Positions 46,017 through 54,190 of a stretch of 64,000 nt of DNA are shown here, in pieces; the first letter of the stretch is position 1; each line of letters starts with the position of its first letter. The stretch is taken from assembly GCA_965120415.1 (NCBI GenBank), contig CBCPNA010000008.1, forward strand, positions 4,033 to 68,032, given 5' to 3'. The notes under the pieces were generated by a model, which saw only the letters and a program-made list of their open reading frames with translations, searched no databases and had not been told where the DNA came from. A program made the translations under genes and the position numbers. Source of the DNA: CBCPNA01 sp965120415 (GTDB taxonomy: Bacteria; Bacillota; Clostridia; Lachnospirales; CAG-274).

Positions 46017-48584
46017 ATGAGTTTTTATAACAAATCAAAAGAAGAAATTTTTGCAGATTTAAAAACAAGTAAAGAAGGGCTTGATGCTAATAATCTAGCC
46101 GAAAGGTACGAAAAATATGGCTATAATGTTTTAAAAGAAGAAAAGGTAGAAAATGCTTTAATAGTATTTTTAAATCAATTTAAAGATTTGCTTATAATAA
46201 TATTAATAATAGCTGCTATTATTTCTATCTTTACAGGCAATATAGAAAGTAGTATCGTTATTTTTTTAGTAATAATTTTAAACGCTATAATAGGTACAGT
46301 ACAACATTTTAAAGCACATAAATCTTTAAAAAGCCTTAAAAATATGTATGCCCCTTTAGCTAAAGTTATAAGAAATGGTAAAAAACAAGAAATTAAGGCA
46401 AAAGATTTAACAGTCGGAGATATAATAGTTTTAGAAGCCGGAGATATTGTACCAGCAGATGCAAGGGTGATAGAGAGCTTTTCTTTACAGGTAAATGAAA
46501 GCGCCTTAACAGGCGAATCTTTTGCAATAGACAAATTTGCAGAAAAAATAGATGAAGAAAATATACCTTTAGCAGATAGGAAAAATCTAGTTTATTCATC
46601 TTCTTTAGTAACATATGGTAGGGCTGTTTGCGTTGTTACAAATGTTGGTATGGATACAGAAATAGGTAAAGTCGCAAATCTTATAAACAATACAAAAAAT
46701 AAAAAAACACCACTCCAAATTAGCTTAGATAAATTTAGCCAAAAATTATCTATTATAATAATAGCTATATGTTTAGTTATTTTTTTAATCAATATTTATA
46801 GGCAAATGACTATTTTAGATTCTTTAATGTTTGCTGTTTCTTTAGCAGTTGCGGCTATACCAGAAGCACTTTCTTCTATAGTTACGATATCTTTAGCTAT
46901 AGGTACAACAAAAATGGCAAAACAAAACGCAATAATAAAAAATCTAAGCTCTGTTGAAAGCCTTGGTTGTGTATCTATTATTTGTTCAGATAAAACAGGT
47001 ACACTTACCCAAAATAAAATGACTGTAAGGGATATATATTTTTTGGGCGAAAAATCTAAAGATAGACTTTTGGATATAAGCGTTCTTTGCAACGATTCTT
47101 ACATTTCTAAAGATAAAGTTTTGGGCGATCCAACAGAAACAGCTTTAGTTACCTATTATTTAAAAAATAATTTAGATTATAATAATATAGTAAGCCAAAA
47201 CAAAAGGCTTGCAGAAATACCTTTTGATTCAGAACGAAAGCTTATGTCTACAGTGTATAATATAGATAATAAATATAAAATGTTTACAAAAGGAGCTATC
47301 GATACAATATTACCAAGATTAACACATATTATGAAAGGGGGAGAAATTTTTGATATTACAAAAGAAGATATAGAAGAAATACAAGATATTAATAATAAAA
47401 TGAGCGAAAAGGGGCTTCGTGTTTTAGCTTTTGCTCAAAAAGATTTAAAAGGCGCAGATATTAGCTTAAATACAGAATATGACCTTACTTTTATAGGTCT
47501 AATTTCTATGATAGACCCCCCAAGAGAAGAATCTTTTGCTGCAGTCCAAGATTGTATTTCTGCTGGTATACTACCCGTTATGATAACAGGCGACCATAAA
47601 GTAACAGCAACAGCTATAGCAAAACAAATAGGTATTTTTAAAAATAAAGATTTAGCTTTAACTGGAGTGGAATTAGAAAGCTTAACAGACGAAGAGCTTA
47701 TGCAAAAGCTAGATAAAGTTACAGTATATGCTAGAGTTTCTCCAGAACATAAAATAAGGATAGTAAACCTTTGGCAAAAAAAGGGTACTATTGTTGCTAT
47801 GACCGGTGATGGGGTAAACGATGCCCCAGCTTTAAAAAGTTCTGATGTTGGTATTGCTATGGGTATTACCGGTACAGATGTAGCTAAAGATGCAGCGTCT
47901 GTTATATTAACAGATGATAATTTTGCAACAATTATAAAAGCAGTTGCAAACGGTAGAAATATTTATAATAATATAAAAAATTCTATAAAATTTTTGTTAT
48001 CTGGCAATACTGCTGGTATATTTGCTGTATTTTATACATCTATTATGAATTTGCCTATACCTTTTAGCGCTGTACATTTGCTTTTTATAAATCTTTTAAC
48101 AGATAGCTTACCAGCAATAGCTATTAGTATGGACAAACCAGCTAAAGATATATTAAAGCAAAAACCACGCAAAATTAATGAAAGTATACTCGATAAATCA
48201 TTTTTTAAAGAAATTGTTTTGCAAGGCTTAAATATAGCTATTTTTTCAATAATAGCGTTTTATATAGGGCTAAAAACAGACGATAAAACAGCATCTACAA
48301 TGGCTTTTGCAACCTTATGCCTAGCAAGATTATGGCACTGCTTTAATTCCAGAAGTAGAAATTCTATTATAAAGCAAGGGCTATTTAGCAATAAATATAT
48401 AATTTATGCTATATTAATAGGGTTAGTTTGTTTAGTTGCTGTTTTATTTATCCCTTCGCTTCAAAACTTATTTGAAATTTATAACATGTCGCTTAGCAAT
48501 TTTGGTATTATATTGCTATTATCATTAATACCTACATTTATAATACAAATAACAAGAATTGTAAAAGAAATATTTAAAAAATAA
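46017..48584 (+). CDS. P-type (P2) cation-transporting ATPase, probable Mn2+/Ca2+ exporter
   Basis: 855 residues. N-terminal cation-ATPase domain (NKSKEEIFADLKTSKEGLDA), actuator motif LTGES, M4 motif AAIPEALSSIVTI, phosphorylation site SDKTGTLTQNKM, KGAID in the nucleotide domain, hinge TGDGVNDAPAL, and a C-terminal helix bundle. PEALSS replaces the PEGLPA of classic Ca2+ pumps, which is compatible with Mn2+ selectivity as in the Lactococcus YoaB-type exporters; the metal is inferred mainly from the Mn2+ riboswitch. ATG at 46017 has AGAAAGGTGG upstream; an upstream in-frame TTG lies inside the terminator hairpin and is not used. Confidence 0.93.
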   Translation: MSFYNKSKEEIFADLKTSKEGLDANNLAERYEKYGYNVLKEEKVENALIVFLNQFKDLLIIILIIAAIISIFTGNIESSIVIFLVIILNAIIGTVQHFKAHKSLKSLKNMYAPLAKVIRNGKKQEIKAKDLTVGDIIVLEAGDIVPADARVIESFSLQVNESALTGESFAIDKFAEKIDEENIPLADRKNLVYSSSLVTYGRAVCVVTNVGMDTEIGKVANLINNTKNKKTPLQISLDKFSQKLSIIIIAICLVIFLINIYRQMTILDSLMFAVSLAVAAIPEALSSIVTISLAIGTTKMAKQNAIIKNLSSVESLGCVSIICSDKTGTLTQNKMTVRDIYFLGEKSKDRLLDISVLCNDSYISKDKVLGDPTETALVTYYLKNNLDYNNIVSQNKRLAEIPFDSERKLMSTVYNIDNKYKMFTKGAIDTILPRLTHIMKGGEIFDITKEDIEEIQDINNKMSEKGLRVLAFAQKDLKGADISLNTEYDLTFIGLISMIDPPREESFAAVQDCISAGILPVMITGDHKVTATAIAKQIGIFKNKDLALTGVELESLTDEELMQKLDKVTVYARVSPEHKIRIVNLWQKKGTIVAMTGDGVNDAPALKSSDVGIAMGITGTDVAKDAASVILTDDNFATIIKAVANGRNIYNNIKNSIKFLLSGNTAGIFAVFYTSIMNLPIPFSAVHLLFINLLTDSLPAIAISMDKPAKDILKQKPRKINESILDKSFFKEIVLQGLNIAIFSIIAFYIGLKTDDKTASTMAFATLCLARLWHCFNSRSRNSIIKQGLFSNKYIIYAILIGLVCLVAVLFIPSLQNLFEIYNMSLSNFGIILLLSLIPTFIIQITRIVKEIFKK

Positions 48585-48634
48585 AGTAAACTATGCAAAA
48601 AATTTAGTTATAGTAAAAATATACTCATATAAAA

Positions 48635-48656
48635 GTGTGTAGACATTGTCTGCACA
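48635..48656 (+). terminator. Hairpin after the P-type ATPase, probable terminator
   Basis: Ten-base-pair stem GTGTGTAGAC / GTCTGCACAC with a three-base loop (one G-T pair). The following tract (TACATTTTATT) is only moderately T-rich. Confidence 0.65.
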
Positions 48657-48678
48657 CTACATTTTATTATAAATTTAT

Positions 48679-48707
48679 TTGACATTTTACTATAAAATTG
48701 ATAATAT
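48679..48707 (+). promoter_or_regulatory. Promoter of the M18 aminopeptidase gene
   Basis: TTGACA (48679-48684), 17-base spacer, TAATAT (48702-48707), close to the ribosome site AAGGAG at 48721. Confidence 0.7.
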
Positions 48708-48735
48708 TTAATTAAATTATAAGGAGTTGATATAT

Positions 48736-50115
48736 TTGAATAAAAAAAATTTGTGGGCTGTTTATAGCAGTAAAGAAATAAAACAACTTGATAAAATTAA
48801 TGAAACATATAAGGATATGTTAAATAAAGGTAAGACAGAAAGAGAGTGTGTTTTTCTTACTATAGATTTAGCAAAAAAAGCAGGCTATAAAAATTTAGAT
48901 GATATTATAAAAAATAAAGAAAGCTTAAAGCCAAATGATAAAGTATACGCTACATGCATGGATAAATCTATAATTTTAATACATATTGGTAAAGACAATA
49001 TAGAACAAGGTATGAATATTTTAGGGGCGCATATAGATTCTCCACGGATTGATATAAAGCAAAATCCACTTTATGAAGATAGCGAGCTTGTATATTTAGA
49101 TACGCATTATTACGGAGGTATAAAAAAGTATCAATGGGTTACTATACCTTTAGCCTTGCATGGAGTTGTTATAAAAAAAGATGGTACAAAAATTAATATA
49201 AACATAGGCGAAGATGAAGAAGACCCTGTTTTTGTTATAACAGACCTTTTAGTGCATCTATCAGGAAGCCAATTAGAAAAAAAGGCAAGAACCGTTATAG
49301 AAGGAGAAAACTTAGATATCTTAATAGGCAATAAGGCTTTAAAAGAAGAAGAAAAAGATGCTGTTAAAAAAAACATATTAAATATTTTAAAAGAAAATTA
49401 TAATATAGAAGAAGAGGACTTTTTATCAGCTGAGCTAGAAATTGTGCCTGCTGGCAAGGCTAAAGATTGTGGGCTTGATAAAAGCATGATTTTATCTTAT
49501 GGGCAAGATGATAGAGCATGTGCATTTACCTCTTTAATGGCAATTTTGGAAATAGAAAATCCTAAAAAAACTAGCGTATGTGTTTTAGTGGATAAAGAAG
49601 AAGTGGGAAGCTTTGGGGCGACTGGTATGCATAGCAAATTTTTTGAAAACACAATAGCAGAAGTTCTGGAAAAAATGGGCGAATATAGCGAGCTAAAATT
49701 AAGACGTGCATTAAAAAATTCTAAAATGTTATCTTCAGATGTTAACGCAGCATTTGACCCACTTTATGCTAGCTTTTTTGAAAAGAAAAATACAGCATTT
49801 TTTGCAAAAGGGCTTGTATTTAGCAAGTTTACAGGCTCAAGAGGTAAAGTTGCTTCAAACGACGCTAATGCCGAATATATAGCAAATTTAAGAAAAGTTA
49901 TGGACGATAACAATATAGCTTACCAAACAGCAGAATTAGGTAAAGTAGATATAGGTGGAGGGGGTACGATAGCTTACATATTGGCAAATTATGGTATGCA
50001 GGTTATAGATAGTGGGGTTGCTGTGCTTTCTATGCATGCACCTTTTGAGCTAACAAGCAAGGCAGATATATATGAGGCTTATAAAGGGTATAAAGCTTTT
50101 TTAGAATGTATGTAG
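48736..50115 (+). CDS. M18 family aminopeptidase
   Basis: 459 residues. Dinuclear-metal site residues: HIDSPRID, SYGQDDRACAF, DKEEVGSFG (catalytic Glu and ligand), SSDVNAAFDP and a late SMHAPFELTSKAD. HYYGGIKKYQWVTIPLALHG is also typical of M18. The start is TTG at 48736: AAGGAG at 48721-48726 sits nine bases before it, while the TTG at 48727 directly abuts the site. It is cytosolic, releasing N-terminal (often acidic or neutral) residues from peptides. It has its own promoter and terminator. Confidence 0.94.
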   Translation: MNKKNLWAVYSSKEIKQLDKINETYKDMLNKGKTERECVFLTIDLAKKAGYKNLDDIIKNKESLKPNDKVYATCMDKSIILIHIGKDNIEQGMNILGAHIDSPRIDIKQNPLYEDSELVYLDTHYYGGIKKYQWVTIPLALHGVVIKKDGTKININIGEDEEDPVFVITDLLVHLSGSQLEKKARTVIEGENLDILIGNKALKEEEKDAVKKNILNILKENYNIEEEDFLSAELEIVPAGKAKDCGLDKSMILSYGQDDRACAFTSLMAILEIENPKKTSVCVLVDKEEVGSFGATGMHSKFFENTIAEVLEKMGEYSELKLRRALKNSKMLSSDVNAAFDPLYASFFEKKNTAFFAKGLVFSKFTGSRGKVASNDANAEYIANLRKVMDDNNIAYQTAELGKVDIGGGGTIAYILANYGMQVIDSGVAVLSMHAPFELTSKADIYEAYKGYKAFLECM

Positions 50116-50120
50116 AAAAC

Positions 50121-50146
50121 AAAAAGACGCTTTAAGCGTCTTTTTA
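50121..50146 (+). terminator. Terminator after the M18 aminopeptidase
   Basis: Stem AAAAAGACGCTT / AAGCGTCTTTTT with flanking A and T tracts. Confidence 0.9.
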
Positions 50147-50193
50147 AATTGTTTTAAAAGCAAATTACCTAACAATACTTTCATCTTGGGCTA

Positions 50194-50423
50194 TTAAAAA
50201 TTTAAGCTCTTTATTATAATTTTTTCATAATTTAAAAATGACTTTAAAACCATGTAATGTATACCCAAAATAGTAAACCAGCCAAAAATAGGATGAAAAA
50301 TCCACAAATTACTGTCATATAAACCTGTAAAAATAGTATTATAGAAGCAATAATATATACAAAAGCATGAATATTATAAAGCCTTTTGTTAATAAGCCTA
50401 TACAAATCTTCTTTTGCATTTAA
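50194..50423 (-). pseudogene. 2TM-domain small membrane protein, frameshifted remnant
   Basis: Minus-strand translation gives NAKEDLYRLINKRLYNIHAF, then VYIIASIILF in one frame, and TGLYDSNLWIFHPIFGWFTI, then LGIHYMVLKSFLNYEK in another. Together this is a 2TM-domain protein of about 75 residues (first helix, linker, WxxxPxxGW, second helix with His). One additional T in the five-T run (plus-strand A run 50329-50333) restores a single frame. There is no ATG at the 5' end; a stop lies just upstream, so it also lacks a proper start. It fills most of the gap between the M18 gene and ssb. Confidence 0.6.
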
Positions 50424-50469
50424 TTATATATACAATAAAATATTTATTTTATTTACAAAAATATATAAT

Positions 50470-50494
50470 AAAAAAAGCCCTTTAAAGGCTTTTT
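50470..50494 (-). terminator. Terminator after the SSB-like gene
   Basis: Minus strand: AAAAAGCCTTTAAAGGGCTTTTTTT, an inverted repeat directly at the stop codon with a T run. Confidence 0.85.
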
Positions 50495-51134
50495 AATCAT
50501 CTGATATTTCTTCATCATTTTTTAAAATTTCTAGCTTAGATACACTAACTTCATAAGCTACTTTTTCTATCACTTCTCCATTTTCTAATTTTTTTTGATA
50601 ATTTCTACTTTGCATACGTCCAGTCACAATTATATTTTGCCCAACATTTAGGCTATTTGCAAATTTTGCATTTCTGCCCCATGTTATGCAAGGTATGTAA
50701 TCAGACTTATTGTAAGACCTATTTACAGCAAGCAAAATATCAGCAATCTCTCTCCCAAAAGGAGTCTTTCTATAAACAGCATTTTTGCATAAAAATCCAT
50801 TTAAAACTACTTCGTTTGAAATTTTACCTTTTTCTTCAAAATTAATTTCTTTTGTAAATATAGTAAGCACAAGGTGATTTTTATTTTCTATAATATTATT
50901 ATAAGAGCGTAATTGCCCTTTAATTTCTACAAAATTGCCTATTTTTAAAAGATTTTTATCTATTAATCTTTCAGAAATCATGATAGGTAAAATATCAACT
51001 GCATCGCTAAGCCTACTTGTTTCTAATTTAAATGTATAAAAATCCTCTCCATATATTTGATGAGAAAAAGAGTAATCTGAAACTATTTTTCCCAAAACAG
51101 TTGCATTGTTATTTTGTCTTAAATCTATTTGCAT
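50493..51134 (-). CDS. Single-stranded DNA-binding protein family (two OB-fold regions)
   Basis: 213 residues. The second half (about 100-213) resembles SSB: NEVVLNGFLCKNAVYRKTPF, IADILLAVNR, DYIPCITWGRNAKFANSLNV, GQNIIVTGRMQSRNYQKKLE. The first half (ATVLGKIVSDYSFSHQIYGE, FVEIKGQLRSYNN) looks like another OB-fold strand set, so the protein may carry two OB folds. The acidic DnaC/SSB-type tail is minimal (NDEEISDD). This architecture occurs in Clostridia besides the main Ssb. ATG at 51134; the upstream GGGAG is adequate. Confidence 0.78.
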   Translation of the reverse strand: MQIDLRQNNNATVLGKIVSDYSFSHQIYGEDFYTFKLETSRLSDAVDILPIMISERLIDKNLLKIGNFVEIKGQLRSYNNIIENKNHLVLTIFTKEINFEEKGKISNEVVLNGFLCKNAVYRKTPFGREIADILLAVNRSYNKSDYIPCITWGRNAKFANSLNVGQNIIVTGRMQSRNYQKKLENGEVIEKVAYEVSVSKLEILKNDEEISDD

Positions 51135-51319
51135 TAAAAATTTCTCCCTTCGGTTGCTTTAATATTTTATTTTAAGTTTACTTTTATATACTATTCATTA
51201 AAATTTGATTTTAGAATAAAAATTTTTAGCTATATAAAATATTTTTATACAAATATATAAAAATATTCATATAATTAATATTTATTTAATATATTAAAAT
51301 AAAAAGGGTTGATATACAT

Positions 51320-52005
51320 ATGCCAAAAAAAAGTACTTATTATAAAAAAATAGCTAATAAAAATATAAATTATAAAAAGCCTAAAAAAAATAAAGGCAAA
51401 AATAAATTTATTTTTATAATATTTGCTTTAATTGTTGTAGTGTACTTTTTTGCTAAAAACGATTTTGAATATTATAAAATTTTTTTAAATAAAGCACAAG
51501 AGGCTTTAAATATAGATTTTAATTTAAAAAATAAAACAACAATAGATGCACAGCAGCTAGACTTAATGCAGGAAGACGCCAAAACTCCAAAAAAAAACTA
51601 GATAACTTTATAAACCCTTTAGAAGAAGGGATAATAACATCTTTATTTGGTGAAAGGATAAACCCTATTTTAGATAAAGAAGAATTTCATGATGGGCTTG
51701 ATATATCAGCAGATGAGGGAAGCTATGTATTTGCGGTTAAAGATGGAGTTGTGCTAGATGTTTATACATCAGATAGTTATGGAAATTGTGTAAAATATGT
51801 AACAAATGATGGATATGAAATAATATACGCACACTTAAAAGAAAGTCTTGTAGTGCAAAACCAAAATATAAAGCAAGGAGAGGTAATAGCGCTTGTTGGC
51901 AGCACAGGGCTTGCAACAGGAGCTCACCTTCATTATATAATAAAAAAAGATGATGCTTTTATAGACCCTATAGATTATGTAGATTTTCCTTATTATGAAG
52001 ATTAA
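51320..52005 (+). pseudogene. spoIVFA: SpoIVFA-like M23-domain protein, frame broken in a nine-A run
   Basis: First part (51320-51601): basic N-terminus, membrane helix (FIFIIFALIVVVYFFA), linker. Second part, shifted by one base: LDNFINPLEEGIITSLFGER, FHDGLDISADEG, YAHLKES, GSTGLATGAHLHYIIKKDDA, an M23 (LytM) domain with the HxxxD and HxH elements. The two join exactly if the run at 51590-51598 had ten A instead of nine. The layout and the adjacent SpoIVFB identify the sigma-K checkpoint protein SpoIVFA. As given, the first product ends at TAG 51599-51601. Slippage on A9 could rescue some product. Confidence 0.85.
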
Positions 52006-52017
52006 AAGGGAGCTTTT

Positions 52018-52860
52018 ATGAATTTTAAAATAAAAAATATTTGTATAAAAATAGATATAAGCCTTCTTTTTATATTAATATTAAGTTTTTTTTTAAAAAT
52101 GCTTGATGCATTTTTTTATGCTATTATATTTGTTTGCTTACATGAATTAGCGCATATATTAACAGCTAAATTTTTTGATATTAAATGCAAAAAAATTTAT
52201 ATAACACCTATTGGGCAAATAGCAGAGCTTAAGGATATGCAGAAGATTAGCTTGTATAAAAGGCTTATTATTATTTCTGCTGGAGTTTGTTTAAATTTAA
52301 TATTTGTATTTATTTTATCCTTTTTTAAAAGTGAAACAATATGTATTATTAAAAATATTAATTTATCTATAGCGATTTTTAATATTTTGCCTATTTATCC
52401 TTTAGATGGTGGAAGATTTTTTTTATATTATTTTGGGAGCAAAATAGGCGATTTAAAAGCATTTTTTATTATTAAAAAAATAAGCAAAATATTAAGCATT
52501 TTTTTATTTATATTGGGTATTTTGCAAATGGTTATTTATCCTTATAATATAAGCCTTATTTGCCTTGCTATTTATTTTTTAAAAATTAATAAAAAAGAAT
52601 ATATAAAATATATTTTTGAATTTTATAAAAATATTATAAACAAAAATTTTAAAATAATAAAGGCAAAAAAAATATTAGTAAAACAAAATACTATTATAAA
52701 AGATATATTGCCAGAGCTGGGGCAAGATTTTGTACTATATATAGATATTTTAAAAGAAGATAAAATAATAGCAACCATTTTTGAAAAAGATTTTTTAAAA
52801 TATATAGAAAGCAATGGCTTAAATGAAAAAATATATACTGCTTATGAAAACAATAGGTAA
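52018..52860 (+). CDS. spoIVFB: SpoIVFB-like M50 intramembrane metalloprotease
   Basis: 280 residues, six predicted helices. The zinc site is HELAH in FVCLHELAHILTAKFFD and the third ligand is in NILPIYPLDGGRFF; the C-terminal ~70 residues resemble the regulatory CBS-like tail in compact form. SpoIVFB cleaves pro-sigma-K in the mother cell; SpoIVFA, immediately upstream (12-base gap), holds and regulates it. ATG at 52018 has AAGGGAG upstream. Confidence 0.92.
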   Translation: MNFKIKNICIKIDISLLFILILSFFLKMLDAFFYAIIFVCLHELAHILTAKFFDIKCKKIYITPIGQIAELKDMQKISLYKRLIIISAGVCLNLIFVFILSFFKSETICIIKNINLSIAIFNILPIYPLDGGRFFLYYFGSKIGDLKAFFIIKKISKILSIFLFILGILQMVIYPYNISLICLAIYFLKINKKEYIKYIFEFYKNIINKNFKIIKAKKILVKQNTIIKDILPELGQDFVLYIDILKEDKIIATIFEKDFLKYIESNGLNEKIYTAYENNR

Positions 52861-53024
52861 ATTTATTTTATATATATTGAAAAAATATATATTTTGTGTT
52901 ATAATAAAAAAATAAGACAATTTGTTAAAAGATAGGCTTATATGTTGTATTTAGGCTTTTATCCTTTTTTAAAATACAAAAAAGGCTTAATTTATCAAAA
53001 ATAAATATTTAGAGGGTGTATATT

Positions 53025-53747
53025 ATGAAATATATTTTAGATGTACATTGTCATACAATTTCTAGTGGGCATGCTTACAGCACAATTACAGAAAATATTA
53101 TGCATGCTAAAAAAATAGGGCTAGAGCTTATAGCTATAACAGACCATACTCCTATGATGCCAGGGGCGCCTTGTAATCTCCATTTTTTAAATTTGCATGT
53201 ACTACCTAATAATATAGACGGTGTGGAGCTTCTAAAAGGGGCAGAGCTTAACATATTAAATGAAAAAGGAGAAATAGATTTGCCAGATGCTATTTTGCAA
53301 AATTTAGATATAAAAATAGCAAGCTTGCATCCACCTTGTATAGCCCCGACAGACGATATAAAGATTAATACAAACGCTGTTTTAAACGCTATGGAAAATA
53401 AGTTTATCGATATAATAGGGCATTTGGGCGACCCAAGATACCCTATAGATGTAAAAAAAGTTGTTAAACAATCTATACAGACTAATACACTTATAGAGCT
53501 TAATAATTCTTCCTTAAACCCTAATAATTCAAGGGCAGGAGGGGAAGAAACGATTATTTCTATTTTAGAAGAATGTAAGGCGCAAAAAGCCCCTATTATT
53601 TTAGGAAGTGATGCACATTATTTTACCGATGTAGGTAATTTTAAAGATGCTATAAGGCTTTTAAAAAAGGCTAACTTTCCTGATGAGCTTATTATAAATA
53701 CAGATGTTTTAAAATTAAAAAACTTTTTGAAAATGAAGAAAGCTTAA
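53025..53747 (+). CDS. PHP-domain phosphatase/hydrolase (YcdX-like)
   Basis: 240 residues. PHP metal-site motifs in order: DVHCHTISSGHAYST, AITDHTPMMPGA, KGAELNIL, SLHPP, IIGHLGDPRYPID, ELNNSS and GSDAHYFTDVGN. This matches the stand-alone PHP family of E. coli YcdX, trinuclear-zinc phosphatases of poorly defined substrate. ATG at 53025 follows GAGGGTG; the GTG nine bases upstream is within the ribosome site. Single gene with no evident partners. Confidence 0.9.
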   Translation: MKYILDVHCHTISSGHAYSTITENIMHAKKIGLELIAITDHTPMMPGAPCNLHFLNLHVLPNNIDGVELLKGAELNILNEKGEIDLPDAILQNLDIKIASLHPPCIAPTDDIKINTNAVLNAMENKFIDIIGHLGDPRYPIDVKKVVKQSIQTNTLIELNNSSLNPNNSRAGGEETIISILEECKAQKAPIILGSDAHYFTDVGNFKDAIRLLKKANFPDELIINTDVLKLKNFLKMKKA

Positions 53748-54141
53748 TTACACTTATCAACATATAGATAAAGATGAATAAATATTGAATAATAAAAGAA
53801 CAGAAAGCTGGCTATTTGCTATAATTTGCTATAAAGGTAATGATAGTTTTTAATTAAATGGATATATAAGGCTTATAATTTAGTAAATTTTATAATAAAA
53901 AATATTATTTATACTTTTACTCCTTTTTATGTTTTATGTTGTAATAATATAAAATATAAATAGGAGCTAAAGCTATGCATAGCTGTATATTTTGATTGGG
54001 GCTTAGGCTGCTGATTTAATATACTGTTTCCACGGTTAATTTATTTTATTATAGCATTATTTTTAGCATTGCCTATTAGCGCAATAATTAATGGCTATAG
54101 AAAATAATAAAGATTTATTTTTGGAAAATTTTTAATTATAC
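53748..54141. other. Gene-poor region with possible membrane-protein remnant
   Basis: No intact gene. At about 54043-54109 the plus strand can encode LFLALPISAIINGYRK before TAA TAA, which reads like the C-terminal helix of a small membrane protein. Upstream frames are broken by several stops, although GGAG-n-ATG occurs at about 53962-53977. It is best taken as a decayed gene; the family is unknown. Confidence 0.35.
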
Positions 54142-54170
54142 TAAAAAGGCAATACAACATTGCCTTTTAT
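54142..54170 (-). terminator. glmS terminator
   Basis: Inverted repeat AAAGGCAAT / ATTGCCTTT (five-base loop); the minus strand continues with a T run (TTTTTAG). Confidence 0.85.
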
Positions 54171-54190
54171 TTTATCTATAAAACTTTAGC

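Noticed and set aside
52930..53000. Possible terminator after spoIVFB (CCTTTTTT/AAAAAAGG)
   Set aside because: Weak A/T stem without a following T tract; not convincing.
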